The notes beneath the pieces are model-generated. The model saw nothing but the letters and a program-made list of their open reading frames with translations. It was not told the DNA's origin and ran no database searches. The translations under genes and the position numbers were made by a program. From positions 1-12,994 of the forward strand of contig DCKD01000022.1 of the NCBI GenBank assembly GCA_002320245.1: a stretch of 12,994 nt of DNA. The letters run 5' to 3'. This document shows, one piece after another, positions 1 through 6,246 of the stretch; position 1 is the stretch's first letter; each line of letters starts with the position of its first letter. The DNA comes from Lachnospiraceae bacterium UBA1683. Lineage in GTDB: Bacteria; Bacillota; Clostridia; Lachnospirales; Lachnospiraceae.

Positions 1-480
1 ACACCCTTTTTCTTTTAGTTTACCAGAAAAAGTGTGTGTTCACAATATATTTACTCATGCGTTTGTCGTGGATATATGGAATGATTCAGGGATAGATTGA
101 ATATATGTTTACATAGTAGCAAAGAAAGAATATTAGAATTAATATCCTCCCGTGACAAAAGCCCATTTTTCCGCATGGCTGACGGATTTTCTCTTTTCCC
201 TGCCTGCACGGAATTGGACTTTCCCTATTGGTTTATCTCATGGATATTGGACTTCCTTTTTCCGTCCGGAAATAAACTGCATGGTTTTTAGACTCATGTT
301 CATTTTTATACATCTTTTTTAGACCGGAAATAACTGCAAAAAAATAAGGCTCTGCACCGGAACAGTGATTACCCGTTCCAAATGGCAGTTCCTCTGATAT
401 CCGCCCCTCTATATCCTTAATTATCCTACATCTTCCGGCAAAATTACTATGGCTTTTCCACCTGCACATATTTTTCCGTA
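1..480. other. Gene-poor AT-rich segment with short direct repeats
   Basis: I see no convincing gene in these 480 bases. The open frames present (such as 233-484 minus) have no Shine-Dalgarno sequence and begin inside the T-tract of the terminator at 481-512. There are imperfect direct repeats: CCGGAAATAA(A)CTGCA at 266-281 and 324-338, TTTTTAGAC at 285-293 and 316-324, and an ATTGGACTT(T)CC repeat at 211-224 and 243-256. Bases 1-38 form an imperfect inverted repeat (CTTTTTC against GAAAAAG, flanked by ACAC/GTGT). The position, directly downstream of a possible replication initiator, would suit an origin, but the repeats are too few and irregular to call iterons. Confidence 0.4.
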
Positions 481-512
481 TCAAAATAAGCTGTGAAATT
501 CCAATTCCACAG
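481..512 (-). terminator. Probable rho-independent terminator after the winged-helix gene
   Basis: On the minus strand, CTGTGGAA and TTTCACAG (one G.U pair) can form an 8-bp stem around a TTGGAA loop at 491-512. CTTATTTTG follows at once. It begins 4 bases after the stop codon of the upstream gene (517-519). The stem is weak in G+C, so efficiency is uncertain, but the position at the end of the minus-strand gene run is right. Confidence 0.55.
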
Positions 513-516
513 TGAC

Positions 517-1386
517 TTATTCATCCATGCCAAGAACATCCCTGAGCATTTTATGGAAATATTTGATGTCAAACAGTACGCACTCCTCTGCATGACAGCG
601 CAGCACAGTATGGAACACGGACAGGACATCCCTTCCCATGTCCCTAATTCTGGATTGATACTGGTTCACAAGTTTTCCCAGTTCCAATGCATCTTCTTCC
701 CGTTTCTTCGCAAGCCGCTGGCGGCGCAGCAGAACTTTTCCCATATATTCCCGCTGCTGGTTGACAGCGGAATCCTTGCACGTATATGTACCTTTTTTCC
801 CATGCAGCGTCCGTTTCGGCTGCTCAAACAATTTCCCTCCCAAGAAACGTATGTAGTACTTGCCCTCCCGGATCGTAACACTGAAATATTTGCGCATCGT
901 ATGCAGATACTGCCGGATAATCCGGACGGACACCCCAAATACTTCTTTATATGTGTCATAGAATTCCGATACACGTTTCACACGGATGCCTCCATTGACT
1001 GCAGTGGAGCGCATCAAATCGATAAGCAGATATTTCTCATGTGCTTTCATATCAAGAAATTCCTTTGATTGGAAGATTTGCCTGTTCAGATTGATGTAAT
1101 CCGGTTTCTTCTGGGATGCATACCCCTTATTCCCTGTCACCGTTACATCAAAATCACCTTTTACATTCTGCTTATATGTAATCAATTTTTTTTCACGCAA
1201 AGAATGCAGAACATTGTAAAACGTCTGCTTGCTCCTGAATCCCAGTTCTTTCATGAACTGCTTATAATATGCGCCTAAAACGAATCCCTGCTCATCCTGA
1301 TACCGAACGAATTGGAGGAATACGTTCATCTCAGTTCTGCTTAATGTATTCAGTTTCAACAATGTGCTGTAGCATAGCTGGCTCAT
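517..1386 (-). CDS. Two-winged-helix DNA-binding protein, possible replication initiator
   Basis: This is a 289-residue basic protein. Residues about 15-85 read as one winged helix-turn-helix (LSRTEMNVFLQFV, then a recognition region around KQTFYNVLHSLREKKLITY and a beta wing). Residues about 108-182 read as a second (AHEKYLLIDLMRST ... VSVRIIRQYLHTMRKYF ... EGKYYIRFL). The C-terminal third is basic and helical. Paired winged helices are the architecture of several plasmid initiators (RepE/RepA-like), and the gene lies beside ssb, so initiation or origin binding is a reasonable inference, not a demonstrated one. A clostridial ICE transcription regulator is the alternative. The frame opens at 1440, but ATG at 1386 is preceded by GGGAGGAGG at ideal spacing and is chosen. 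The frame upstream of it contains the 17-bp palindrome at 1418-1434. A terminator-like hairpin follows the stop. Confidence 0.65.
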   Translation of the reverse strand: MSQLCYSTLLKLNTLSRTEMNVFLQFVRYQDEQGFVLGAYYKQFMKELGFRSKQTFYNVLHSLREKKLITYKQNVKGDFDVTVTGNKGYASQKKPDYINLNRQIFQSKEFLDMKAHEKYLLIDLMRSTAVNGGIRVKRVSEFYDTYKEVFGVSVRIIRQYLHTMRKYFSVTIREGKYYIRFLGGKLFEQPKRTLHGKKGTYTCKDSAVNQQREYMGKVLLRRQRLAKKREEDALELGKLVNQYQSRIRDMGRDVLSVFHTVLRCHAEECVLFDIKYFHKMLRDVLGMDE

Positions 1387-1417
1387 GAGTATCCTCCTCC
1401 CTTCATCCGTATTTTGC

Positions 1418-1434
1418 GTACCGGATTTCGGTAC
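1418..1434. promoter_or_regulatory. 17-bp palindromic operator copy 1 (winged-helix gene)
   Basis: Reads GTACCGAAATCCGGTAC on the minus strand, one substitution from the perfect form. It lies 31 bp before the start codon at 1386, just upstream of that gene's GGAGG. It is one of six copies in the window. Confidence 0.75.
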
Positions 1435-1441
1435 AAACAAC

Positions 1442-1467
1442 CATGGGCAGTCTGATGTCAGCCCATG
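1442..1467 (-). terminator. Hairpin between ssb and the winged-helix gene
   Basis: CATGGGC and GCCCATG form a perfect 7-bp stem with a 12-base loop. On the minus strand GTTGTTTGT follows, a poor T-tract. It could be a weak terminator or attenuator after ssb, whose stop is at 1489. The palindrome copy at 1418-1434 comes immediately after it. Confidence 0.3.
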
Positions 1468-1488
1468 AGGCCATTAACACTATGTATT

Positions 1489-1920
1489 CTAATTGAACGG
1501 AAACTCCATATCATAACTTGCCGGATTATCCAGACATCCATCTTCTGGTGCTGGAGACTCATCTTCGTTTGCTGTGTTTTCAGTCCGATTATGACGTCCA
1601 TCTGCATCCAGCCGTTCCAGGCTCTGGACTTCTTCTATGAACACTTCTGTCGTATAGACCTTGTATCCATCGTTGTTTATATAATTTCCGCTCTGGATTT
1701 TCCCCACCACACTGACACGCAGTCCTTTGTAAAAGTATTTTTCAATAAGTTCTGCCGTTTTTCCTACTGCCACGCATGAAATAAAATCCGCTTCCTGCAT
1801 GTTTTCCTTCTTATAAAGTCTGTTTACCGCAAGAATAAATCTGGCTACCGCAATATTGTGCTGGCCATACCGAACAACGGGATCTTTTGTTAACCTTCCA
1901 ATCAATTCCGCCTTATTCAT
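1489..1920 (-). CDS. ssb: Single-stranded DNA-binding protein
   Basis: This 143-residue protein has the SSB OB-fold from residue 1 to about 105: MNKAELIGRLTKDPVVRY, then FILAVNR, ADFISCVAVGKTAELIEKYFYKG, VVGKIQSGNY and YTTEVFIEEVQSLE. A disordered acidic linker follows. The extreme C-terminus is MEFPFN. Cellular SSBs end in an acidic tip such as DDDIPF that docks partner proteins. Here the PF is present but followed by Asn and preceded by fewer acids, as seen in some mobile-element SSBs. It would coat single-stranded DNA during replication or conjugative transfer of the element. AGGAGG stands 5 bases before the ATG, and the 17-bp palindrome ends 16 bp upstream. The unusually structured leader at 1954-2197 precedes it. 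Confidence 0.93.
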   Translation of the reverse strand: MNKAELIGRLTKDPVVRYGQHNIAVARFILAVNRLYKKENMQEADFISCVAVGKTAELIEKYFYKGLRVSVVGKIQSGNYINNDGYKVYTTEVFIEEVQSLERLDADGRHNRTENTANEDESPAPEDGCLDNPASYDMEFPFN

Positions 1921-1936
1921 CTGTACCTCCTTTTCC

Positions 1937-1953
1937 GTACCGAATTTCGGTAC
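1937..1953. promoter_or_regulatory. 17-bp palindromic operator copy 2 (ssb)
   Basis: Perfect copy, GTACCGAAATTCGGTAC on the minus strand, with 8-base arms around one central base. It lies 16 bp upstream of the ssb ATG and 5 bases before its AGGAGG. Confidence 0.8.
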
Positions 1954-2197
1954 ATTCTTGATTTTAACAAGTTACATATCCTGTTCACTTTCACAGCTCC
2001 TAGAAAATCCAGTTCTGCCATAAACGTTCCGGAGGCAGGAGAACCTCCGGAACATAAAACATACGATGCATACACACCCAACCCAATGCAATCGGTCGTG
2101 TATGCAGTCCGTCCCGTGCTTTCGCAGCCACAGCAGATACCACGCACCTCTGCAAGACGGCATATTATATAGGTGGAAGCCGGATACATTTTACCCG
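1954..2197 (-). ncRNA. Structured leader or small RNA upstream of ssb (candidate)
   Basis: No convincing gene lies between the helix-turn-helix gene and ssb. Two strong inverted repeats do. At 2067-2106, TGCATACAC pairs with GTGTATGCA around a 22-base loop. At about 2030-2053, a perfect 10-bp stem (GTTCCGGAGG / CCTCCGGAAC) closes an 8-base loop. A TATAAT lies at 2164-2169 on the minus strand without a clear -35. The second hairpin is not followed by a proper T-tract, so it is not a standard terminator. A leader RNA that controls ssb, an attenuator, or a small RNA are all possible. A 90-residue open frame (1917-2189) covers the same bases but has no recognisable features. Confidence 0.35.
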
Positions 2198-2710
2198 CTA
2201 TCGTACCTTGGGACTGCCTGTTTTCTTATCCACATATTCCCGCATCTGAACCAACGCCGTATTTCGTTTTACGATGTATTCGGCAATTGCATCCTTGAAT
2301 ATCCGCTTCTCCTCCTCTGTCAGATATTTAAACAGCCCCGGTAACTGTAGTCTCTTTAAAGTGATTCCATCCACTTCCTGATACATATTCGTGTAGGCGG
2401 CACTTTTGTCATAATTACTGTAGGAATATGGATACATCACACCCCGGTCCGTCAGGATGCGGATTCCTTCCAGTTTGACTTCCGGATTTGCAAAATATTG
2501 GATGAACTGCATCTGTTCCTTTTCCGGCAGCGCACCTGCAATCTTCCTTAGTGTTGTTGCACCCGGATATTTCTTATGGTTTAACATGTTTGAGATATAC
2601 ACATGGCTTAACCCAGCTTCCCTTGCAAAGGAAACCGAGCTTTCACTCCGGCTGCAGATGATATCCCTTAGTACATCGCCAAACAGCCTGCCCTTGTACT
2701 CCACCATCAT
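2198..2710 (-). CDS. Helix-turn-helix (XRE-like) DNA-binding protein
   Basis: This 170-residue protein has an N-terminal helix-turn-helix of lambda-repressor/XRE character at about residues 25-62: VSFAREAGLSHVYISNMLNHKKYPGATTL, then RKIAGALP. The C-terminal half is rich in Tyr and Lys (YPYSYSNY at about 93-100) and shows no recognised domain. It is probably a regulator of the element, and the ligand and operator are unknown. The frame is open to 2758, but ATG-ATG at 2710/2707 is preceded by GGGAGG at good spacing and is preferred. It is followed by the structured leader of ssb and lies downstream of the orphan fragment at 2788-2925. Confidence 0.75.
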   Translation of the reverse strand: MMVEYKGRLFGDVLRDIICSRSESSVSFAREAGLSHVYISNMLNHKKYPGATTLRKIAGALPEKEQMQFIQYFANPEVKLEGIRILTDRGVMYPYSYSNYDKSAAYTNMYQEVDGITLKRLQLPGLFKYLTEEEKRIFKDAIAEYIVKRNTALVQMREYVDKKTGSPKVR

Positions 2711-2787
2711 TCGTCCCTCCCGTCTATCCAGACATTCATTCCTGTAAGCCCTTACCACGCTTTGTTCCGCAACATCTTTTTTGACAA

Positions 2788-2925
2788 TTACATCTGTCCT
2801 CTGTTTTCACTTCTACAACGCATCTGAACGGGAATCGCCTTGTTGGATGGTAGGTCTGTTACCCCGATTAACTGTGGTATCCGTTCTTCCTGATGCTGCT
2901 CACTTGCTACCAGAAAAACAAAATA
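2788..2925 (-). pseudogene. 46-codon orphan C-terminal fragment
   Basis: This frame is bounded by the stop codon of the preceding gene (2926-2928) and its own TAA at 2788-2790. It reads protein-like: residues such as EEQ-rich stretches followed by ERIPQLIGVTDLPSNKAIPV. No ATG start with a ribosome binding site is present. It looks like the 3' end of a gene whose 5' part was lost when the AT-rich block upstream arrived. I do not recognise the parent protein, and chance openness over 46 codons cannot be excluded. Confidence 0.3.
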
Positions 2926-3447
2926 TTAGTCGTTCACTTCTATAGAAAAATACGCTGTGCTTTGTGCGTGGTAATTATCTGTATTATCAAACCCCTCATA
3001 ATTATTTGTGATAAAATTTATAAAGGTAGTTTTATCCACGGTAATTGGATAACTATAGACCTCATTTTCATTCTCAAAAACATCAATTAGAAATTCAATA
3101 GGTTTATATAAAAAAGAATAACCACCTTTGCGTAACCGTTTTGCCATCTCAGTTTCTCTAACACAAAACCCTTGTTCTTTATCTACACTGCAATCAATCA
3201 AATCAATCAACCAGATTTTTTTCTTAATTGTTCCGTTCCACCGAATTTTTAGAGCAGAAATATCAAGTGGTTCTTCTTTTCCAAAGTAAAGTTCTGATTC
3301 ACCTTTAAAAACACTAAATTGGAAAAACACATCTGTTCCAGCCACTTTTTTTTCATGAAAAAACAGCGATTCTCCCCAGTAGTTGAATAATGCATCATAT
3401 GCCATTCTATATTGTTTCTTTTTGTCCTTTGTTTCATCTTTACTCAA
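2926..3447 (-). CDS. Unknown AT-rich gene (possible immunity-type protein)
   Basis: About 173 residues, with no recognised domain. It has many aromatic and charged residues (KKKQYRMAYDALFNYWGESLFF, WNGTIKKKIWLIDLIDCS, FENENEVYSYPITVDKTTFINFITNNYEGF) and no signal peptide or membrane segment. The frame extends to a GTG at 3456, but that codon is inside the likely Shine-Dalgarno sequence (AGAAGG). The TTG at 3447 has proper spacing and is chosen. Base composition is clearly more AT-rich than ssb or parB, which suggests a separate origin. It is the last gene of the nuclease block, where a cytosolic, rapidly evolving protein could be an immunity factor. That role is only inferred from position. 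Confidence 0.55.
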   Translation of the reverse strand: MSKDETKDKKKQYRMAYDALFNYWGESLFFHEKKVAGTDVFFQFSVFKGESELYFGKEEPLDISALKIRWNGTIKKKIWLIDLIDCSVDKEQGFCVRETEMAKRLRKGGYSFLYKPIEFLIDVFENENEVYSYPITVDKTTFINFITNNYEGFDNTDNYHAQSTAYFSIEVND

Positions 3448-3503
3448 TATATTCACCTTCTTTCACAACCCCCTAATAGCCGATGGTGTCATGAATCTCA
3501 TCT

Positions 3504-3995
3504 TCATTCTTTAATCTTAGTTTTCTTAGAGCATACGCCTTTATACGCCTTTAAATAATCATTTACCATAATTTCTAATAACCATACAGCTCCCGCAGGA
3601 AGTATATGCTCCGGATATGATTTTTTCCCAGACACAAAATCCCATAATTCGTGATATGCGTCATGAAAATGTTCATGATAAAGATGAGAATAAAACCTTG
3701 TTACTGTATTCATCCGAGTATATTGTTCACTTGAATATTCTCCATTTTTTTGAATTAAGAAAGTCTTCAAATCAGCAATACTATTTTTTGCCATTTCTTC
3801 ATCGAATTTTCCCTCTGCTCCATCCCCCCAGCTTTTTCCTCCCGGAGCATCCAGTAAATCCAATATTTCCTTTGTACAAATTTCCCGTGTAATTTTTTCG
3901 TTTTTTGCATCAATAATATGCATTTCTGACTTATCTTTTCTCATTTTTTTAATCATGCTCTTATAAAAAGACATTTTGTTGCGTTTTTTTTCCAT
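3504..3995 (-). CDS. Unknown protein downstream of the nuclease
   Basis: 163 residues, beginning with a very basic segment (MEKKRNKMSFYKSMIKKMRKDK). The middle carries a His-rich patch, HLYHEHFHDAYHELWDF, at about residues 104-120, which might bind metal or be a structural helix. The C-terminus is hydrophobic then basic. I recognise no family. The start at 3995 follows AAGAGGAAAGAAGAAC. The longer frame to 4073 would overlap the nuclease gene and lacks a ribosome binding site. The 46-bp gap after the nuclease stop suggests cotranscription. A cognate inhibitor or partner of the nuclease is possible but not shown. Confidence 0.55.
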   Translation of the reverse strand: MEKKRNKMSFYKSMIKKMRKDKSEMHIIDAKNEKITREICTKEILDLLDAPGGKSWGDGAEGKFDEEMAKNSIADLKTFLIQKNGEYSSEQYTRMNTVTRFYSHLYHEHFHDAYHELWDFVSGKKSYPEHILPAGAVWLLEIMVNDYLKAYKGVCSKKTKIKE

Positions 3996-4041
3996 GTTCT
4001 TCTTTCCTCTTAGTCTAAATAATTCTTTGTTTTTTGATGTT

Positions 4042-4905
4042 CTACTGTCGGGCACTGCTTTCACCTGTAGCATAATCTATCTCAATCCCCGGCTGCACAT
4101 TATAGCAGTACACATTAAACTGTACCCCAGCTCCGTTATCCTCCACAGACTTTGCCTCCATCTGCACTCCGGATGCCACCAGATTCCTCCCTTCAAATAT
4201 CGGTGTCACACGGTACAGCACGTGATTCCCGGTTTCACGTACATACTCCGCCACCTTATTTTCAAGCGGCAGCATACCGTCTACATTCAGATACCTTGTC
4301 CCGGTAATCAGGTTTTTCTCATTAGCATTCTCTCCCGCCAATTGATACCCGATTAAATGACAGCGGTTATACAAATATCCTCCGTCGATTCCTTCATATT
4401 CTTTATTCACCCATCCAGACGGCGTCACATCACTGATACTCTCACGTTCTCCCAACGGCATCAGTTCCCGCCCGATATTTGCATATGCCACACCGCATCG
4501 CCCATAATAATCCAGCGAGCTGTACCGTTCAAAAGATTTCTCAGACATATCTGCTTCATCAAATTCCGGAAGATTGTTGTTAACTTCAACAAATGGAGAA
4601 CCTGCATACGCCGGAATATCTTCCAGCTGGATATTCCTTTCCTCCCCCGGAACAATTACATTCAAAATCTTCTGAAGGAAATCATTTACCCTTGCAGCCG
4701 AACCTGCGAATCCGGTTCTTTCCCCGGCTTCCTGCGTACGATCCAGAAGTTCCATGTGGAACTTCTGCACGTTCTCCCGCGCATCAGAACCGCCAAAATG
4801 GGAATACGCCGCCCCTGACAATATACAGAACAGGCAGACCGCAAGAATTATATCTCTTATATAATATTTTCGATTCCGTGTCTTTCTCCTCCGCCTTTTT
4901 ACCAC
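4042..4905 (-). CDS. Membrane-anchored DNA/RNA non-specific endonuclease (EndA/NUC type)
   Basis: 287 residues. The N-terminus is strongly basic (VKRRRRKTRNRK), followed by one membrane segment at about 18-34, so the catalytic domain should lie outside the membrane, anchored or released. The nuclease domain spans about 100-275. PSGW is at 162-165 and the catalytic box NRCHLIGYQLAG at 180-191, with His183 matching the general-base His of the DRGH motif. NEKNLITGTRYLN follows, supplying the metal-binding Asn. The DRGH Asp and Gly are replaced by Asn and Cys, a variant I associate with Firmicute mobile-element members, so activity is still likely. The family includes streptococcal EndA, which cuts DNA at the cell surface. 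Roles in transfer, nutrient use or exclusion of other DNA are inferred. The GTG start at 4905 has AGGAGG 7 bases upstream. Confidence 0.88.
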   Translation of the reverse strand: MVKRRRRKTRNRKYYIRDIILAVCLFCILSGAAYSHFGGSDARENVQKFHMELLDRTQEAGERTGFAGSAARVNDFLQKILNVIVPGEERNIQLEDIPAYAGSPFVEVNNNLPEFDEADMSEKSFERYSSLDYYGRCGVAYANIGRELMPLGERESISDVTPSGWVNKEYEGIDGGYLYNRCHLIGYQLAGENANEKNLITGTRYLNVDGMLPLENKVAEYVRETGNHVLYRVTPIFEGRNLVASGVQMEAKSVEDNGAGVQFNVYCYNVQPGIEIDYATGESSARQ

Positions 4906-4933
4906 TTCTTATCCTCCTAAACCTTGCCTTAAT

Positions 4934-5227
4934 CTATAAATGTTTTTTAAAATTTAATTCTTCCATTCTTTTATAAATCAAGCCAAATATATCTATATCA
5001 TACCAAGAATTTAATTTAACAGATTCAGATAATTTATCAAAAACAATCATGTTTTCATATTCTATGTAATCTTGCTCAACATCAATAAACGCAGGAAATA
5101 TATCCATATTCCCATTGTGAACTGGTGCATATTTCAAACAATCTTCGCTTGATTCAATCAGATATAGCCCCGCATATTTATATAACTGTTTTTCAGTATC
5201 TGTTGCATTAGTATTTTTAATTAACAT
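4934..5227 (-). CDS. Small unknown protein at the head of the nuclease block
   Basis: 97 residues, acidic and Tyr-rich (YAGLYLIES, DVEQDYIEYENMIVFDKL, WYDIDIFGLIYKRMEELNF), soluble, with no recognised domain. The DNA is AT-rich like 2926-3995. It starts with ATG at 5227 after GGAAGGTGG, directly behind palindrome copy 3, and ends 28 bp before the nuclease start, so both are probably cotranscribed. The small size and position before a secreted-type nuclease allow an immunity or chaperone role, but a truncated remnant of a larger protein is equally possible. Confidence 0.55.
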   Translation of the reverse strand: MLIKNTNATDTEKQLYKYAGLYLIESSEDCLKYAPVHNGNMDIFPAFIDVEQDYIEYENMIVFDKLSESVKLNSWYDIDIFGLIYKRMEELNFKKHL

Positions 5228-5246
5228 ATATTTGTACCACCTTCCC

Positions 5247-5263
5247 GTACCGAAATTTGGTAC
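5247..5263. promoter_or_regulatory. 17-bp palindromic operator copy 3 (nuclease block)
   Basis: Reads GTACCAAATTTCGGTAC on the minus strand, one substitution from the perfect palindrome. It lies 19 bp upstream of the ATG at 5227, immediately before the Shine-Dalgarno sequence, in the gap after the duplicated membrane-protein genes. Confidence 0.75.
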
Positions 5264-5277
5264 GTTTTGTTTTCCTC

Positions 5278-5740
5278 AATTCAGATTACAAGGCATAATG
5301 CCTGTATTTTGCATAGATACATAAACTCCATCTGATACCACATACTCCAAAATACAATGCAATAAGCAGTCTTAGGTTCACTCCATTTATAAGATTCAAC
5401 AGTACAGCGCAGCCAAAAGCTTTACATATTACTATGCCAAGCGACACTGCCCCCCTTCCCCACTGTTTTTTAGACATATCACGAAAACTTTCAATCATAG
5501 CACGAAAACTTTCAAATAATATATACACCACCAAAATAGGCTGAAAAAATTGACAAGTTGTCATGATATCTACCTCTGGCATTCGATATCGTTTATACGA
5601 TATCAATATCAACGTCATAAATCCTGTACAACACAAATACAGATTTGCAAGGAAAAGCCAAAATCCACAGACTCTGTACATTATCTTTGTTATCCATTCC
5701 GCTTTTGTAACACTTTTCTCCATTTTCTCTACCTCATTGT
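5278..5740 (-). repeat. Tandem gene duplication, unit 1
   Basis: Near-identical to 5787-6246 at an offset of about 506-509 bp. The repeat covers a whole gene plus its ribosome binding site and the last codons of the gene that precedes unit 2 (ATGAGGTAG, still visible as a non-coding scar at 5730-5738). The two units differ by one codon in length and by clustered substitutions in the middle of the gene. Confidence 0.85.
5286..5723 (-). CDS. Four-helix membrane protein, duplicate A
   Basis: 145 residues with four likely membrane segments at about 18-42, 58-76, 91-113 and 118-140, and a short cytosolic-looking basic N-terminus (MEKSVTKAEWITKIMYR). It is unrecognised. It is about 80% identical by eye to the neighbouring copy at 5795-6229. 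The differences cluster at residues 70-110, covering the second loop and third membrane segment. An internal 15-bp direct repeat (5480-5494 and 5501-5515) encodes the repeated ESFR motif at residues 71-81. The function is unknown. Small membrane proteins of this kind are common in ICEs and may act in entry exclusion, transfer, or as holin-like proteins, but nothing here decides it. Confidence 0.72.
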   Translation of the reverse strand: MEKSVTKAEWITKIMYRVCGFWLFLANLYLCCTGFMTLILISYKRYRMPEVDIMTTCQFFQPILVVYILFESFRAMIESFRDMSKKQWGRGAVSLGIVICKAFGCAVLLNLINGVNLRLLIALYFGVCGIRWSLCIYAKYRHYAL

Positions 5741-5786
5741 AATTGATTATTTTTGTTTACCGTATTTCCTGACATCCTTTCATAAG

Positions 5787-6246
5787 AATTCAGATTACAA
5801 GGCATAATGCCTGTATTTTGCAAAGAAACATAAACTCCATCTGATACCACATATTCCAAGATACAACGCAATAAGCAGTCTTAGGTTTACTCCATTTATA
5901 AGATTCACCACAATGTAGCTATAACCTGTACATATTACTATGCCAGTCGACACTACCCACCCTTCCCACTGTTTTTTAGATTTATCACGAAAAATTTTAA
6001 TCATAGCACGAAAACCCTCAAAGAATATATACACCACCAAAATAGGCTCAAAAAATTGACAGGTTGTCATGATATCTACCTCTGGCATTAGATATCGTTT
6101 ATACGATATCAATATCAATGTCATGAATCCTGTACAACACAAATACAGATTTGCAAGGCGAAGCAAAAATCCACAGGCTCTGTACATTATCTTTGTTATC
6201 CATTCCGCTTTTGTAACACTTTTCTCCATCTTTTCTACCTCATTGT
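5787..6246 (-). repeat. Tandem gene duplication, unit 2
   Basis: Counterpart of 5278-5740. Here the 5' edge of the repeat overlaps the genuine end of the gene at 6235-6720, whose stop codon TAG forms part of the ribosome binding site region. This copy is therefore in the ancestral location, and unit 1 is the added copy. Confidence 0.85.
5795..6229 (-). CDS. Four-helix membrane protein, duplicate B
   Basis: 144 residues with the same topology as the downstream copy at 5286-5723: a conserved N-terminus to about residue 60 and conserved C-terminus (NLINGVNLRLLIALY, then GICGIRWSLC). The ribosome binding site (GAGGT) overlaps the stop codon of the preceding membrane-protein gene, so translation is likely coupled. 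The divergence from its twin is concentrated in the middle loop and third helix. This may mean different specificity or relaxed selection. Confidence 0.72.
   Translation of the reverse strand: MEKSVTKAEWITKIMYRACGFLLRLANLYLCCTGFMTLILISYKRYLMPEVDIMTTCQFFEPILVVYIFFEGFRAMIKIFRDKSKKQWEGWVVSTGIVICTGYSYIVVNLINGVNLRLLIALYLGICGIRWSLCFFAKYRHYAL

Noticed and set aside
233..484. 83-residue minus-strand open frame after the winged-helix gene
   Set aside because: The start is a TTG inside the T-tract of the terminator-like hairpin, without a ribosome binding site; no family recognised.
493..1068. 191-residue plus-strand open frame
   Set aside because: Antisense to the well-supported winged-helix gene; Cys/His/Phe-rich shadow composition and no ribosome binding site.
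1917..2189. 90-residue minus-strand open frame upstream of ssb
   Set aside because: No good ribosome binding site or recognisable features, it runs through the palindrome and the ssb Shine-Dalgarno sequence, and the same bases hold strong inverted repeats. Kept only as a structured leader.
2781..2786. TTGACA on the plus strand as a -35 box
   Set aside because: No matching -10 box at suitable spacing and no plus-strand gene downstream.
4357..4818. 153-residue plus-strand open frame
   Set aside because: Antisense shadow of the nuclease gene, with low-complexity His/Ser/Phe composition.
5480..5515. 15-bp direct repeat as a possible binding site
   Set aside because: It encodes a repeated ESFR motif within a coding sequence and is present in altered form in the paralogue, so it is explained by protein sequence.
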